Assembly: GCA_907163375.1 (NCBI GenBank)
Contig: CAJQUW010012544.1
Span: 124,001 to 188,000 of the forward strand
Direction of reading: 5' to 3'
DNA from: Prostheceraeus crozeri
Lineage: Eukaryota > Platyhelminthes > Polycladida > Euryleptidae
Length of the DNA: 64,000 nucleotides
A program made the translations under genes and the position numbers. Shown in pieces: positions 22,553 through 34,610 of this stretch. Position 1 is the first letter of the stretch, and each line of letters begins with the position of its first letter. The notes beneath the pieces are model-generated. The model was not told where the DNA came from. It was given only the letters and a program-made list of their open reading frames with translations, and did no database searches.

Positions 22553-25500
22553 CTGAAAACAAGATAGTTGAGTTACAGAAAGTAAACTATCACTAATGAA
22601 AGTGTCTCTAGAATTTCTTCCAATTCCAGATAAAATTTTAATTGATTTCAATATTTCAATAATTATCCAATATCATCTGCAAGCATAGCATAATGAATAT
22701 ATTGAAATGATTTTACATCACAATTCTAGCTTGATTTATTCATTATACATCATATCTTCACATCCATTGCGTAAAAATGACTGATCAATGGACACACTAG
22801 CATATTCAGCAATTGATAGGATGAGAATTCTTGATATGACTAATTTATTTCATTTACCGATGCGGAATATCTTCAACTCCTCTTCTCCTTGGCCGACGAG
22901 GATAAAATTCTACACTAGATTTGAATCTAATACCTTGGATATTTCACCGCCGATCAAAACTCTTTAAATATCTCTCACTAAGCTGTCTGCTAAGAAGGTG
23001 ACAGAAGTTGAATACGTATTGAAAATTTATAAATTATTACACATGTATATTGCTGACTTAGTTGACAAGATGTCTTCATTGACTATAAAATTGCATGTAT
23101 TCGTACACTGTAATATTCAACTGACCCTTATTTCATATTTTCATTAAACGTGTAACTAAAATTTATAGTTTGCTAAATAAAATAAATGTCTTGTTCGAGA
23201 TCGTCCAAAAACGATGATTTTCATACCCAAAAGTTTCTGCGGATACTAAAATAATTGATTAGTCTGACAGACATTTCGCCTTGCAGCGTTATCAAGATTA
23301 CATTAATTAAAACAGCGGGTGGTGAAAGGCAGGGCTATTTAAACAATCTTTGAGTACAGCTAAAGGAGAAACATTAATGGACGAACTCGTTACATGGCAG
23401 TGTCTATATTTAGACTTTGACATCCGTTCATGTGCGAGTCCGCATGTTGTCGAATGTACATAGCTTCCAACGTGAGTGTCTTTTGAGCATTATTCAGTCC
23501 ACAATGCACCATCGTCCATGAAATAGGCTGCGGACAATTAGGATGAATTCTAGATGTTACAAAAGCAGTGCTGTTATTCCGTGAGAGATGTTCTTTTATC
23601 CTTGACTTGAAGCACCGAGTTGATTCGCTTAATCAAACCGAGTTGATTATGAGCTGATGGAATTAATCAATAATTCAATGAAAAATGTCGTAAAGCATTC
23701 AAATATCTATAAATTGCTAAAATGACAATCAAATTAACCCACGGATCCTATGACTAAAATGCCGGAATTTGCAAAACCTCACGGAATCCCAGAATTGCAA
23801 TTCCTAGTTGAAACCGAGACTTCAGCTCTACAAACCACTCAGTATCGCAAGCGCCTCTCACGATGGATTTTCTACATTAAAATGCCTGAGAGACTAGCTT
23901 GCGCTGTCGCGAGCAGCCGATCGGGTGCATGTGAATGCAATTTTTCACCGATAACTCTGCTGTAAAGATGTGCTTCTAAATTGAATGTTTCACTGCAAGC
24001 ATCGATCTATACTCTATTAACTAGTCTCGATTACAGCACAAATCATGATCAAATCAAATCATGAATTCTTAGAAGACATTTCCTCGACAGACTTCAAGAT
24101 ATTATGCGCATAACTTTCCGATGATTTCGAACATCGACCACACCTTAACAATTAGGAATGATGATCTCATTAGATCTGAGACAATCTTCCAATGGAATCG
24201 CGACTATTCCATTGGAAATGCTGAATTTCCTCCAGCCGTCTACAAGCGAAATAATTACTTCAAATCGATACTGTTTACTTCATCATGAAATGAAAAACAA
24301 AACCTAATCTGTTTGCACTGCTAAAATTATCCCTTTGTTAGAAAGGCAATATTTCCCATCTGCTTTAAACACTGAACTGTTGATACTCGCTTTGTTGAAT
24401 AAATATTTTCAGTAGAGGACAACGAATCAGATTTTTAATGAACAAATTTCAGAGGTAATCTCTTACGGCACGCATATACAAATTCAGGATATTTTCAGAC
24501 GGAGTGTAGAACGATTTGGGTGGAGCAAATCTTAACGTTTTCTCTCAAGAAACATGTTTTTCATCTTATCTTTCTCGTGCGATAAAGAGAATCAGATCTC
24601 ACTAGTCTGAGATCGAAGGTATCACCTGATAAATATATGACTGATTCATGGCAGAGGAAAGAATCATCTCTACTACAAAGAAAGTGGTGATAATTCTCCA
24701 ACTAGAAGAAATGTGCTCCTCTCCTTATCGCCTTGAACTAACAGTTCACAGTGAGAACATAAATTCTTCCTAGAAATGGCGGTCAGCCCTGAATATTGAC
24801 GAGATTCAGCGCAACTCTCCTCGTTGCGATGCATTTCAGCAACGTTGCTGCCATGTTGACGAAACATGCAAGTCGACAGATGCATTGGTCATCCACATGG
24901 TAAATAAAAATCATATGACTCAGTCAAGTGTGCTACACGAGTCACTGAATCAGATATATCTTTGTGAACATGAATATGATGCATGCTGTACAATGTACAT
25001 GTCGGTACATAAGGAAATAACAATATACACGCATAAGTCCATTGCTTGTGTGATTCTCCTTTTTTGCGAGTACGCTTCATGCACACTCCGCATGTACATG
25101 CGTACAGCATGTACATGCGTACAGCATGCGTCACTTTCGGGATGTAAAGATATCTCTGTATCAACTCCGATTTCTATGCAATTGTGACTCAATGTGCACT
25201 TGACCATGCTTAACCAATATATATGATTTTCGATAACCAATGCATCTGCTAACTTGCATTTTTGTGAATATCGAAGCGCCGTTACCGAAATGCATCGCAA
25301 AGAGAAGAATGTTGTTCTGAATTTCACCAATATTCCAGGCTTACCTATACCCCCAAGAAATCTTGACATAACATAAAAAGCCCGAGAGTTACTGGCGCTT
25401 TCTTCCTAAATTCGGGCACGAACTTCTTGCCATTATAAATTTGTGTATTGTCACCCAACATCAGTAAAACGGCAGTTCTTAAGCTATACTTCCAGTCGTC

Positions 25501-28500
25501 CTGAAAGTTACGGAGCGTCAAACATCGCGAAATCCCATCTGTTTATGTAGATCCATGTACTTCCGACTTTCATACACTTAATAACGTAATGAACTAACAT
25601 TTATTTAATCCCTCAAAGTGAGATTTATCACTTTTATGACCATGATTGCACTTTTATGGCAGATATCTTCAAGAGCCGGCAGAAATATGATGTTCCTCGT
25701 AACCACTAGTTTGGCAGATTTGTTGTCAAGTGTTTCGATTTTTCTTTCTATCTAATGAATGAAGATTCATAAAGAAAATAACTAATACAATTTACTTGAC
25801 AAGAAATAGACTGATATTAAAAGACCTGATCAATTTAGTCAATAATTATCAAAAATTAATTGAAATCAAATTGGGATAAGCAATCAATAAATATCACCTG
25901 CTGCTAGAAGCGCTAAATTACTAACCTGAATGTCTACTGACTTGAACCTTTTTCAGTTCGATTGAATTAAATTATCATTCTGCCTAAATGGAAATCTACC
26001 TGGTCAATGCACTGTATTCTCATGCCTTCATCATTTATGACCATGCTTACAAAACACATAGAAGGCGAAATTATGGATTGCGAACTAATTAATCAATTTT
26101 TCGTAGTCATTTTGATTCATCCAATCATCAGGAAAGAATCTACAACTTCAGCATGTTCCAGTAATTTGATTGTTCTTTATTGATCAATTGGACAACAGCA
26201 TTTCGCCGTCATGCTGCATCAGAATGAACATGGTGCCAGTTTGAAAGACTCTTCGTGTGTTTCCTCCCATTGTAACGAACAATGATTCCCCCTTTAGTGG
26301 TAACGTGTTCCACTTCGCGAACTCAATTATGGATAATTGGGAAGAGTCTAATTGGGAAGGGACAACTTACTCCAATATCATATTTTCTGGTAAATAATCT
26401 TTATTCAAACACTGTTTATTTTGATGCATTTTAGCTGCTTTATTGAGTATACCGTTCTCCCTTGCTATCTATTCTCTTTCCTCTTATACGCATTCCTCTA
26501 ACACTGTCAGCATCCAGGACAGATGCGACCATGGACCTCTGATGTATAAGAATGAGACACGAGAATCATGGATGTCCCACTTTGGGCCCGGTATGATCAC
26601 AGTAGTTCAATGAAACATTGCTTTAATAAGTACGTCTAAACGGTCATAGCTGGATTTTTACGCTGATTAACTCATCTCAAATCATGCTGCAATGAAAAAT
26701 TACCTGATATGGATTGTCACGATATTGACTGTAAATTGGCAATCAATGTATACATGCTGAATTAATCGTTTTTGCGAAGCAAAAAGCACAATTTAATGGC
26801 ACTTTAAACTTATGACAAAAATCCAACTTTATAACATATGAGAACATTATTATATCATACGGGACTTGCAATCATTCATGTAGTGTCGCGCCTTAGCATA
26901 TCTGAGGCACCGGTTATGTCGCTGAATGTTTATCTTTGATTCTTCGACTACAAAAATAGTTTCTATCTCAATTCGAGCTTGCTGAATGAGTTATTGATTC
27001 TATAATTGTTGTAATATGTCACGTGAAGCTTCACGCGATCAATGTGCCTCCTGAGTCGATCGACTTATTGTTCAAATTTCAATCAATGTTGATGTCTCAC
27101 AGTCACAATACACATGCAGAGCACAAATACTGCACATGCAAATATTCGGATCGGTGATGCTCCAATGAATGTCTAAAATTCATTCACAGTTGACAGATTC
27201 TCCAATATATCAATGCAATGATTGATTAATAAGTCAATGAAGAATGGAATACGCGTGTAGTGTGCTAGAAGAAATCGATGAAGTTTCTTAGTTCAGTTGC
27301 CAATGCATTCCTTCTCCAGAAGTCAGTTCATTCAGAGCATATTCACAAAAAGACAGCTACGAGATTTTATTGATAGGTAGCGTTCGCGCTTCACATTAGT
27401 GAATAGTGCATCCGGGACATAGAAATTGACAACAATTAATTGACAACCTCTAGAATGGAAATTAAGCTTCATGCAATGCACAATAACGGCACATAAATCG
27501 CGCGCATTTTCACTTAGATGCACCTGCTAACGTCTGTATCATTGGGTTAGAATCAGTCACATGAGTAAATCGAAGCTTTTAATTGGTTCTTCATGCCCCA
27601 ACTTAGTTCCCTCGGATGTGCCGCGACCTTGAGTCAATTTCCATTCTAGCGAACTTCAGATAAACAGTTTATTTCTATGATCCGGGCATCTAAGTTTGTG
27701 ACTGAGAAGCTTTGAGGCACTTTTTGTAAATAGCGCTATGATAACGCTAAGATAGCGTTCATCTGACGACTCTCGCTGAACGATCACAATACAAAACACA
27801 TCGAAAACCACTTGGTCAGCCTAAATTGCTGATTTATAGATATCCATGCTTGAAAAAACGATTTCTATGCTATTCACTGCAGAACAATACATTTCAGATT
27901 CCTGACATAGTGCAAGCAATTACGAAGAAATCTGCTAAGTGTGGCATCACTCTTACTAAGAAGCAGAGTGTAATAATTCGGTTGCAACATTCGTTTGTCG
28001 ACTCGGACTTCGCCCTCGATCAAAACTCTTGATGCAACCTTCAAGTGCATATTCACAAAAATATTCCATATTCACTTTTCATTCACTGAAATTCGTCTTT
28101 TTTCACTATTAAACACACAAACAATGAAAACGGAGTGACAAATCTCAGAAACTGTGATTCCGATTCAGAATGAGAATCAGCTGAAGTCGACAGGAAGCAG
28201 AAGTAAATCTTGTCTCGTGTGTCATCACTCAAGTCGAACGAACAAACGTTTCTCGAACATAGAAACGCGTGGCTGCTCAGCCAGGTGATTAGAAACAGTT
28301 TTAGCTGTCTCATCAATTCGCTTCGGTTCTCATGTCTCTTTAGTCCATCACAAATGAGTTGACAAAACCGGTAAAAACCCATCGATCAGACGTCGTAAAA
28401 CTATACCTGATGAGGACACGCCATTTGTCTTTAAGGCGATGCATTTGTGCTAAACTTAGACATGGACATCAAGTCGTCAATGTAGGAATAACTCAGAAGA

Positions 28501-28559
28501 TTTGTCTTGTTGCCACCTTATATCCACTCAATGAAGAATTAGGTGAATGATATTTCCTG

Positions 28560-28710
28560 CAAGATACTTGTATTCTACAATTATAAAAATTGCATTGGTC
28601 AGGGAAGGAGGCAAAACATATTTCAAAGCTAATGCGCACAAATGAAGCTTTTCGAGCGAATCACCTTGAGCATGAGTATATCGTGTTTTCTCGAATAGAG
28701 CCGCCCTCAA
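28560..28710 (-). mobile_element. Degenerate LINE 3' end
   Basis: The plus-strand words CATTGGTCAGGGAAGG and TTTTCGAGCGAATCAC match the LINE 3' end at 34320-34610 (TATTGGTCAGGGAAAG and TTTTCGAGCGACTCAC). On the minus strand this corresponds to the C-terminal [19 protein letters not shown] region of that family, here heavily decayed. Orientation is the same as the 34.4-kb copy. Confidence 0.55.
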
Positions 28711-29689
28711 AAAGAACCGCGCCTAAATTTATCAATTTATCTTTTCCCGAGCCACTACCACTGAGTGTGACTACATGCAAGTCCAAAAGTCATTACAAAG
28801 TCGTTTTTATATTATTCATCGATGACCTCAATAATTCTTGTTGTTCAGCAGTTGACCTAACCCCCAACCTTAGGTTCTTGAATTCTAAGTAATCAGCATA
28901 ACACGCATGCAGATAATGATTTTCTAGTTACCCTGGTGTGTCTTTCCAACATCATGGAATATAACTGCTTGTTCAAGAAATTTACTTCCGTTATCTGAAA
29001 AAGGATTAGTACACTTTGTATCAAAATGATAAGAAATGATAAAATTGATAATACCCCAACTAATATTCATCGAATTAGATACAAACGATTAACAAAAACG
29101 GAATGGTCAATACTGTGTCGTCACTCAAGATAAGCTCGTTCTACTTTGTGCAGATCCTGTGTCTCGAGTTGATTGTCACTGTCTCTCTTGCTTCTCTTCG
29201 ATTTCTTCCCCTTCGTATTCGACTTATCAACAATGTTAATCACAAACTATTATTCATACAACCGACCCTCAAAGAGAACCCGCAGTTCAATTTAAAAAGT
29301 TATATAACCCGCGAGTTATCTTCGAGAAGTGTCTACTTCTGGAGACGACTTTGAGCTTGAGAACGGACTCATTCATTCCATTGCATCTATGAAACGGTGT
29401 TGATGCGGTTGAATCGGCTTCATGGCTCATAATTTACCTGCTTCTCATTGGTTTGACGCTCATGGTTTGCAACTGAATGGCACAGTGTTATGAGTGGTTC
29501 AATGATGAAATGATTCAAAGCAAGCGCTCTTAATTCGACCTTCAAGATGAAAAAAATGACAAAGACACCAATTCCCCAGAAATACGCAATCTTGCTTACT
29601 TCACACGATAAGACGAATATGATATGTCATGATACGTTTCGCAAGTCATCTGATTCCGTCGTCTAGACATGGATACCACTACTATAAAG

Positions 29690-29875
29690 GAATCCATGGT
29701 CCATACCATTTCCAATCCAATTTCACAAAAGTGAAACTCAATTTCTCATTCGTGAAAGCTATTTCACACATTAGTTTTAGAAAATGTTTTCTCCATTTTA
29801 ATGCATTTAGCGCACACATGTTATCACTTTAAGGATGTCATAGCAGCCTGTGTGACGTTAATATGTAAAAATCTT
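29690..29875 (+). repeat. Dispersed repeat, short-array copy
   Basis: Pairs in inverted orientation with 30175-30540. Shared words include CATACCAT-TCCAATC, TTTCACAAAAGTGAAA, CTCAATTTCTCATTCG, AGAAAATGTTTTCTCCATTT and GATGTCATAGC. This copy has only one or two of the 21-bp units that are expanded in its partner. Non-coding. Confidence 0.65.
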
Positions 29876-30174
29876 CGGGATGACCATCAAAGTCACATGA
29901 TTGACGATATCCGGGCTATCGCATCACTATGAGGTGCTGATGTGACGACAATATCCGCCTGACTTGCACCTGTTCTTGTTTGAACGCTGACCATATTCAG
30001 CAACAACTTCACGTCAGCGAAAGCAACATCTTGTGTATGTAAATGATTATAGATTTGTCAATATCCAGCGTTTATATTTCAATATGTGATAACTAAACAA
30101 GATGAATGAGCAATCAAATAATTTATAGTACCTGAATTGTACTTAATTGATTATTGGAGCGCTTTCCTACGTAT

Positions 30175-30540
30175 ATTTTTTACAAGTTAACGCCACAACA
30201 AGTCGCTATGACATCTTTAAAGTAATGACATAAGTGTGTTTAAGTCTATATGAAGTCGGCATTGCTGAATTTGGTGACTAGGAAAGGATTAAGACACATT
30301 AAAATGGAGAAAACATTTTCTAAAAATAATGTGTGAAAATGACTTTCACGAATGAGAATTTGAATTTCACAAATGAAAATTTGAATTTCGCGAATGAGAA
30401 TTTGAATTTCACAAATGAGAATTTGAATTTCGCGAATGAGAAATTGAGTTTCGCGAATGCGAATTTGAATTTCACGAAATAGAAATTGAATTTCACTTTT
30501 GTGAAATTTGATTGGATATGGTATAGAGCAGAGCATGAAA
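30175..30540 (-). repeat. Inverted partner repeat with expanded 21-bp array
   Basis: Minus-strand copy of the repeat at 29690-29875. It holds about seven tandem 21-bp units (CGAATGAGAATTTGAATTTC type, alternating CGCGAATG and CACAAATG) between about 30344 and 30495. The unit length keeps a minus-strand frame open as a repeating EIQILIR peptide, judged a by-product. The array seems to have grown after the two copies separated. Confidence 0.7.
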
Positions 30541-30716
30541 TATGTCATACCAACTAATAATTTCATAATTGGCTCCTAATAATGCGTTTAGTTCCAAATT
30601 TACAAATCAGCTTGCTTGGGGAATTAGGAGTGGCTATAGTTGTGGTATTAATTTATTCGAAACTCGGAGTCCTGGGAATATCAATCTTGGAGTGGAATGC
30701 AGTTCAACTTGAATTC

Positions 30717-30822
30717 CCGCGCAAAATCAAGAAATAAAAACTAACCAAATTTATAGGCAACCCTATAAATTATTGGAGTTGCCTATAAATTTGGTTAGTT
30801 TTCATTTCTTGATTTTGCGCGG
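30717..30822. repeat. 106-bp hairpin (foldback)
   Basis: CCGCGCAAAATCAAGAAA at the left pairs with its complement ending GATTTTGCGCGG at 30822. Inner words AACTAACC and AAATTTATAGGCAAC also pair. Arms are about 45 bp with very few mismatches and the loop is about 16 bp. Resembles the hairpins at 2317 and 13213 in size and architecture but not in sequence. Confidence 0.75.
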
Positions 30823-31180
30823 AAGAAGGGCCACTAAGCCAAATTTTAAATCAAAAAAATCATTTTATTTACTATGTGATGGCCACAAAAACATTAGATT
30901 TTATAGTTCTGTTCTAGTTCGGTCGACCGCGAAGATTTATGAATTTTGTGAAAATTCAGGAACAGTCTTTCAATACTCATAAAGAGAACATGTTGCTCAA
31001 GGAAACTTTCAACCTATCGCAAGTGAGGGGAGCTGGTGCATTACATCCAAAGACACAGATTATGTCCTTGTTAGTTGATATTTTGAAGTATATATTCACA
31101 TTTGGTTAGTTAGAAGTTGTAGTAACTGTTTTTCAGTGTTGGAATTCTCTGCAGTGGCCCACACAGACGCTGGTGCACGT

Positions 31181-31370
31181 CAGCAACCAATAACATCACA
31201 GGAGAACAAGTAACCAATGACATCACAGCAGAACAAGCAACCAATGACATCACAGCAGAACAAGCAACCAATGACATCACAGCAGAACAAGTAACCAATG
31301 ACATCACAGCAGAACAAGCAACCAATGACATCACAGCAGAACAAGCAACCAATGACATCACAACAGAAAA
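31181..31370 (+). repeat. 27-bp tandem repeat, seven units
   Basis: Units of the form CAACCAATGACATCACAGCA followed by GAACAAG repeat seven times with very few changes (first unit TAACATCACAGGAG, last ACAACAG). High identity suggests recent amplification. The minus-strand frame gives a repeating nine-residue MSLVACSAV peptide. There is no evidence that it is a gene. Confidence 0.9.
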
Positions 31371-31629
31371 TGTCTGATGAGTTTCTTCATTCTCACAGTG
31401 TGAACGTTTCCTTCTACAAGTATTTCCGCTGAGAAACTTCCTGTTGAAGGCACATTTCCGACGACCTCAGACCTCTAAAACTGTGATGAACATATCAGTG
31501 CAAGCAATTGACGACGAGCACTGTTTCATGTTCTTCACTTCTGTGTCACTTGGCAAGGGACCACGAACCGTCCAGTCCTGACAACCTTTTATCTTACATT
31601 GAGGTTTATCCTGGATCCAATATAAGGCG

Positions 31630-31830
31630 ATAAAATATAGGCGAAGACTCTATTGAAGTGGTAGATGACTTCTGTTACCTGGGCGATAGACTAGGTAATC
31701 CTGGAGGTTGTTGTGAGGCTAAGAGCTTGTGTAAGAAGCACCTGGGAGGCGTAAGACAGGGCTTCACCAACGCTTCTCCGATGTTGTGTGACTACTTTGC
31801 CCAATGTGTTGGAAACCATGAGGAGAGGAA
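31630..31830 (+). mobile_element. LINE reverse transcriptase fragment
   Basis: Translation reads DSIEVVDDFCYLGDRLGNPG, then GCCEAKSLCKKHLGG, VRQGFTNASPML and FAQCVGNHEER. The FCYLGD-hydrophobic-GG-C pattern is the segment that follows the YADD box in many RTE-like and related LINE reverse transcriptases. Only this piece is left. It is 5'- and 3'-truncated and lies inside the SLMAP intron in the opposite orientation to the gene. Confidence 0.6.
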
Positions 31831-32196
31831 TAGATAAATAATGTTTACAAGCTGTTCATCGCTCTTAATTAGTTCTGCATGTTTTGATGTCAACTATTGC
31901 CGGATACGATACATCATTCAGCATCAAAAGAGTTTTGTCAGGCTTCGGCCAGCACTCAGTGCACTTTTATTGACACCTGTCTTTTCCTTTGATTCTTACT
32001 GGCATTGTCGAGAACAGAATTATTCATGACATCCACGAGCGCATGGTGAAGAATGCTTCCACAGAAATTTCACCCCTGGATATGTGATATTTAGCCCCAG
32101 GGGGAAATCCCCACCCTCGGTTAAGAACCACTGTTGTAAGTCAATTAGTAATTTTCCCTAGCTCTTTATTGAAACAGAAAAAAGATTCTCACTCAC

Positions 32197-32344
32197 TTTT
32201 CTTGGCATTCTCCGTTACACTGACTCCAAATTGAATGACATCTCTTGAGTGTAATTCGTAGGGCTCACTTACGATTGAAACTTTTCCGATGCGATTCGAG
32301 TTAACGAAGGTTCCGTTGCTGCTTTTCGTGTCTTGAAGCCAAAA
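32197..32344 (-). CDS. SLMAP: SLMAP homologue, coding exon 2 (FHA core)
   Basis: This is a 148-base minus-strand exon between the acceptor CAATCAACAG and the donor GTGAGT. It continues exon 1 exactly in frame (exon 1 ends on a whole codon): FWLQDTKSSNGTFVNSNRIG, KVSIVSEPYELHSRDVIQFG, VSVTENAKK. The SSNGTFVN motif is the second half of the FHA phosphothreonine-binding surface, and DTKSSNGTF-N matches SLMAP closely. It ends in phase 1, matching exon 3. The FHA fold is now complete from residues 1 to about 115 of the predicted protein. Confidence 0.93.
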
Positions 32345-33099
32345 CTGTTGATTGAAAAGAGTAAAATCATAAATTTATTTGTATGATAAACCTAAAGATT
32401 TCTACAGAAAATGACAAAAAAGGGAAATCTTTGAAAATAAGATGAGTTAGTTAATTTAGGTAGAGCAAACATAGACGCAGAGATGCGGATAGACGTAATG
32501 CGTAAATATAGACGCAATGAGGCGTAAAACGCCACTACTCCCCAATGCAGATGTCAACGGTATTGATGTGGTCAGACTTTGCTGAAGCCACAGAATTAGA
32601 TTGCTTAATCGCGTCACTTTGCTAGAAGTGCAAACTGATTCAAAACGATGGCACATGCAGGAACTTACTAAGTGGGCAAAAAGAAATTTTTAATACCTTG
32701 CACTGCGGATGGATGTGAATTCCTTCAAAATGCTGCGATCGCAACGATTCCTTCAGATTCGAAGAATTCAGATCATTGCGCAAAAGTTTTCTCGATAATG
32801 TTGGGTCCTCCGATCATTTTAAAAAAAGTTAGCAGGCGCATGAAAAAACGTTCACAAACTTCTCTGTAGAACTTGACATCGACTGTGTCTCTTTGCTGTG
32901 TGATCCGGTTGATAACAGTCACTGAAACTTCGCACAATTTGGCGTGTTTAATGTTGAACTGGCTGCTCATTGTTCGATTGCTATGGTATTTAGTCAGCAG
33001 ATTGTGCCATTTCACTAGCGTTACATGCTGCGACGCTTCCCTTCCATGGAAACAAAACAGGAGATGACCTGTATAATTCTGTAGATGGAGCAATGAGAT

Positions 33100-33165
33100 G
33101 CTTTAATCAGGATGCCTTTCCTGCCGACTTCTAATGACGCTCCTTGGGTCTTGATCATGAGTTCT
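33100..33165 (-). mobile_element. SINE fragment
   Basis: GGATGCCTTTCCTGCCGACTT and TAATGACGCTCC match the linker region of the window's SINE on the minus strand (GTCATTGGAAGTCG then GGAAGGGCATCC). Head and 3' end are missing. Confidence 0.6.
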
Positions 33166-33707
33166 ATTCAATGATAAACAGCCTAACATGCATCTAATTT
33201 GGTCCTCATGAAGATTGAAGACATTCACCAATCGTAGGTTCACAAAATGCTTTGTTATTGAGTGCACTGAAATCACCAGTTATTTAGAAGACTACCGCAT
33301 TCTCGTGACGATTTATCTAAATTGATAAATATGAAAAACCCACTTCTTCACACAAACCCACTCATAAAATGTGAACTTATTTGCACTTCTTGCTGATACA
33401 TTTTTTTAAATGTAAGTCTTCTCCAACAGATATTGTTTTACATCTTAAGAATACTCGACAAACGAACTTTGGTCATTTCCAGCTCTACTCGTTGTAAAAA
33501 ATGTCCAACAGTGCTTATCACTATACATGTAAAATCGTGAAATAGTTGTGATTCCTTTACAATAAAACAGCTGAACATATTCATCTTCAAATTTACATGT
33601 TTCCTCTAATAAGCGTCGCGGCGCATATTATTTTACACAAAAACAGCTGCGGTGATTAATAGACAAAATCCTTCAACTATTCAAGCATTAACATTTTCAT
33701 CATCTGC

Positions 33708-33792
33708 TGGTGTCCGTGGCACAGTGGTTCAGTGGTTAACCTAGCGATCTTTCGGTGAAGAGGTCGAGCCCCTAAAGTGTCATTGGAAGTCG
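33708..33792 (+). mobile_element. SINE head fragment
   Basis: TGTCCGTGGCACAGTGGTTC through GAGGTCGAGCCCC to GTGTCATTGGAAGTCG is the tRNA-like head plus linker of the window's SINE. The body is absent, so the copy is 3'-truncated or its tail was replaced. Confidence 0.75.
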
Positions 33793-34029
33793 CTGTTGGA
33801 TCATCATCACTATCAGTTTCATATCCATCATAGATATGTGATTTGAAGTCGCTCTCAATTAAACCATCAAAATCATCAACTGTTCGAGCACCAAGAATGA
33901 ATTATTGAAAAAGATGTATTATATTCTATAATATAAGCAGAAATCTGTCATTTCATACTATTCCGCTGCTCCTTACCAACAAAGGTCCATCTAGACAGTT
34001 TACAATACGATGTTAAGCGCACAACTTAC

Positions 34030-34224
34030 CCTTCCGTTCTCATACCAAAGTAATGCATGGTTTCGTGATAAAACTTTGCAGTCGAATATGGTGTTTTCCG
34101 GAGAAGATTGGTTCGTCCCATTACATCGTCCTACATGAACTCGTTCTCGATTTTTCAGACAGACTTTTCGTTCATCGAACGGGTGAGACTGTGGGACCTG
34201 ACTGAGTACCAGCAGGGCCGTCAT
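34030..34224 (-). CDS. SLMAP: SLMAP homologue, first coding exon
   Basis: This exon has 65 codons from ATG to the donor GTAAGT. SLMAP is a tail-anchored STRIPAK-associated protein whose FHA domain binds phosphorylated MST1/2 and brings PP2A to the Hippo kinases (family knowledge). Visible here: PQSHPFDERKV, the first FHA signature VGRC (G32-R33) and FDCKVLSRNHALLWYENGR (S53-R54-N55-H56), almost the same words as vertebrate SLMAP (NSHPF, GRS, TFDCKVLSRNHALVW). The start matches the family start within one residue. A good acceptor (TTCCATTCCAG) lies 9 bases upstream of the ATG, so an upstream 5' UTR exon is likely. With exons 2 and 3, 136 codons of about 800 are in the window. The rest, coiled coils and membrane anchor, is missing. 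Confidence 0.93.
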
Positions 34225-34319
34225 CTTCTCCGGCTGGAATGGAAGAAATTATTTCAGAAATATCTCAAATCAATGCAATCCTCATCTGTTGATCATCTGT
34301 TAATGTTGTTACTTTTTTT

Positions 34320-34610
34320 ACTGAATTTTCACCCCTAGCACAGCTATGAGCCATGAACGAAGCTAGGGGTTACTCAATGATAAGTAACAAATTGTATTCT
34401 TTTAAATAAATAAAATAAAATAAAAACAAAACCGATGTTCTAATCTGATTAAGCTGTCCCCATCAGAAACCTATTCGCACGCCTCTTGAAAGTATCAAGA
34501 TTGTATTGGTCAGGGAAAGTGGTCTGGGGAAGCTGATTCCAAAGCTGTGCCGTGCGAACAAAAAAGATTTTCGAGCGACTCACAGTACGTGCGCGTTCTA
34601 AGCTCACATT
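34320..34610 (-). mobile_element. LINE 3' end (CR1/jockey-like)
   Basis: The minus strand reads [43 protein letters not shown] and stop, the very common C-terminus of a CR1/jockey-type LINE ORF. It is followed by a T-rich UTR and a hairpin (CCCCTAGC paired with GCTAGGGG, 34334-34377). It is 5'-truncated to about 290 bp and sits about 100 bp upstream of the first SLMAP coding exon in the same orientation, so it may be in a 5' intron or the promoter region. Confidence 0.85.

Larger units (their letters stand above)
22553..32196 (-). other. SLMAP intron 2 (9.6 kb)
   Basis: Bounded by the exon 2 donor GTGAGT and the exon 3 acceptor. It is mostly AT-rich non-coding DNA. The recognised contents are listed separately: a LINE 3' relic, an inverted pair of 21-bp-array repeats, a hairpin, a 27-bp tandem repeat and an RT fragment. 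A 17-bp direct duplication (CATGTACATGCGTACAG twice) lies at 25091-25124. The longer open frames inside, for example 24950-25369 minus, show no family features. Near 32090-32135, TTAAGAACCACTG resembles a hAT-type end, but no partner end was seen. Confidence 0.75.
32345..34029 (-). other. SLMAP intron 1 (1.7 kb)
   Basis: Bounded by GTAAGT and a CAG acceptor. It carries two SINE fragments (33100-33165 and 33708-33792). A weakly similar SINE-tail stretch with short GAGGCGTAAAACG-type repetition is at 32480-32590. Otherwise non-coding. Confidence 0.75.

Noticed and set aside
24950-25369. 139-codon minus-strand open frame
   Set aside because: Lies in SLMAP intron 2, contains a short tandem duplication and has no family resemblance or splice support.
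32090-32135. TTAAGAACCACTG, like the end of a hAT-type element
   Set aside because: No matching opposite end or target duplication was found nearby.
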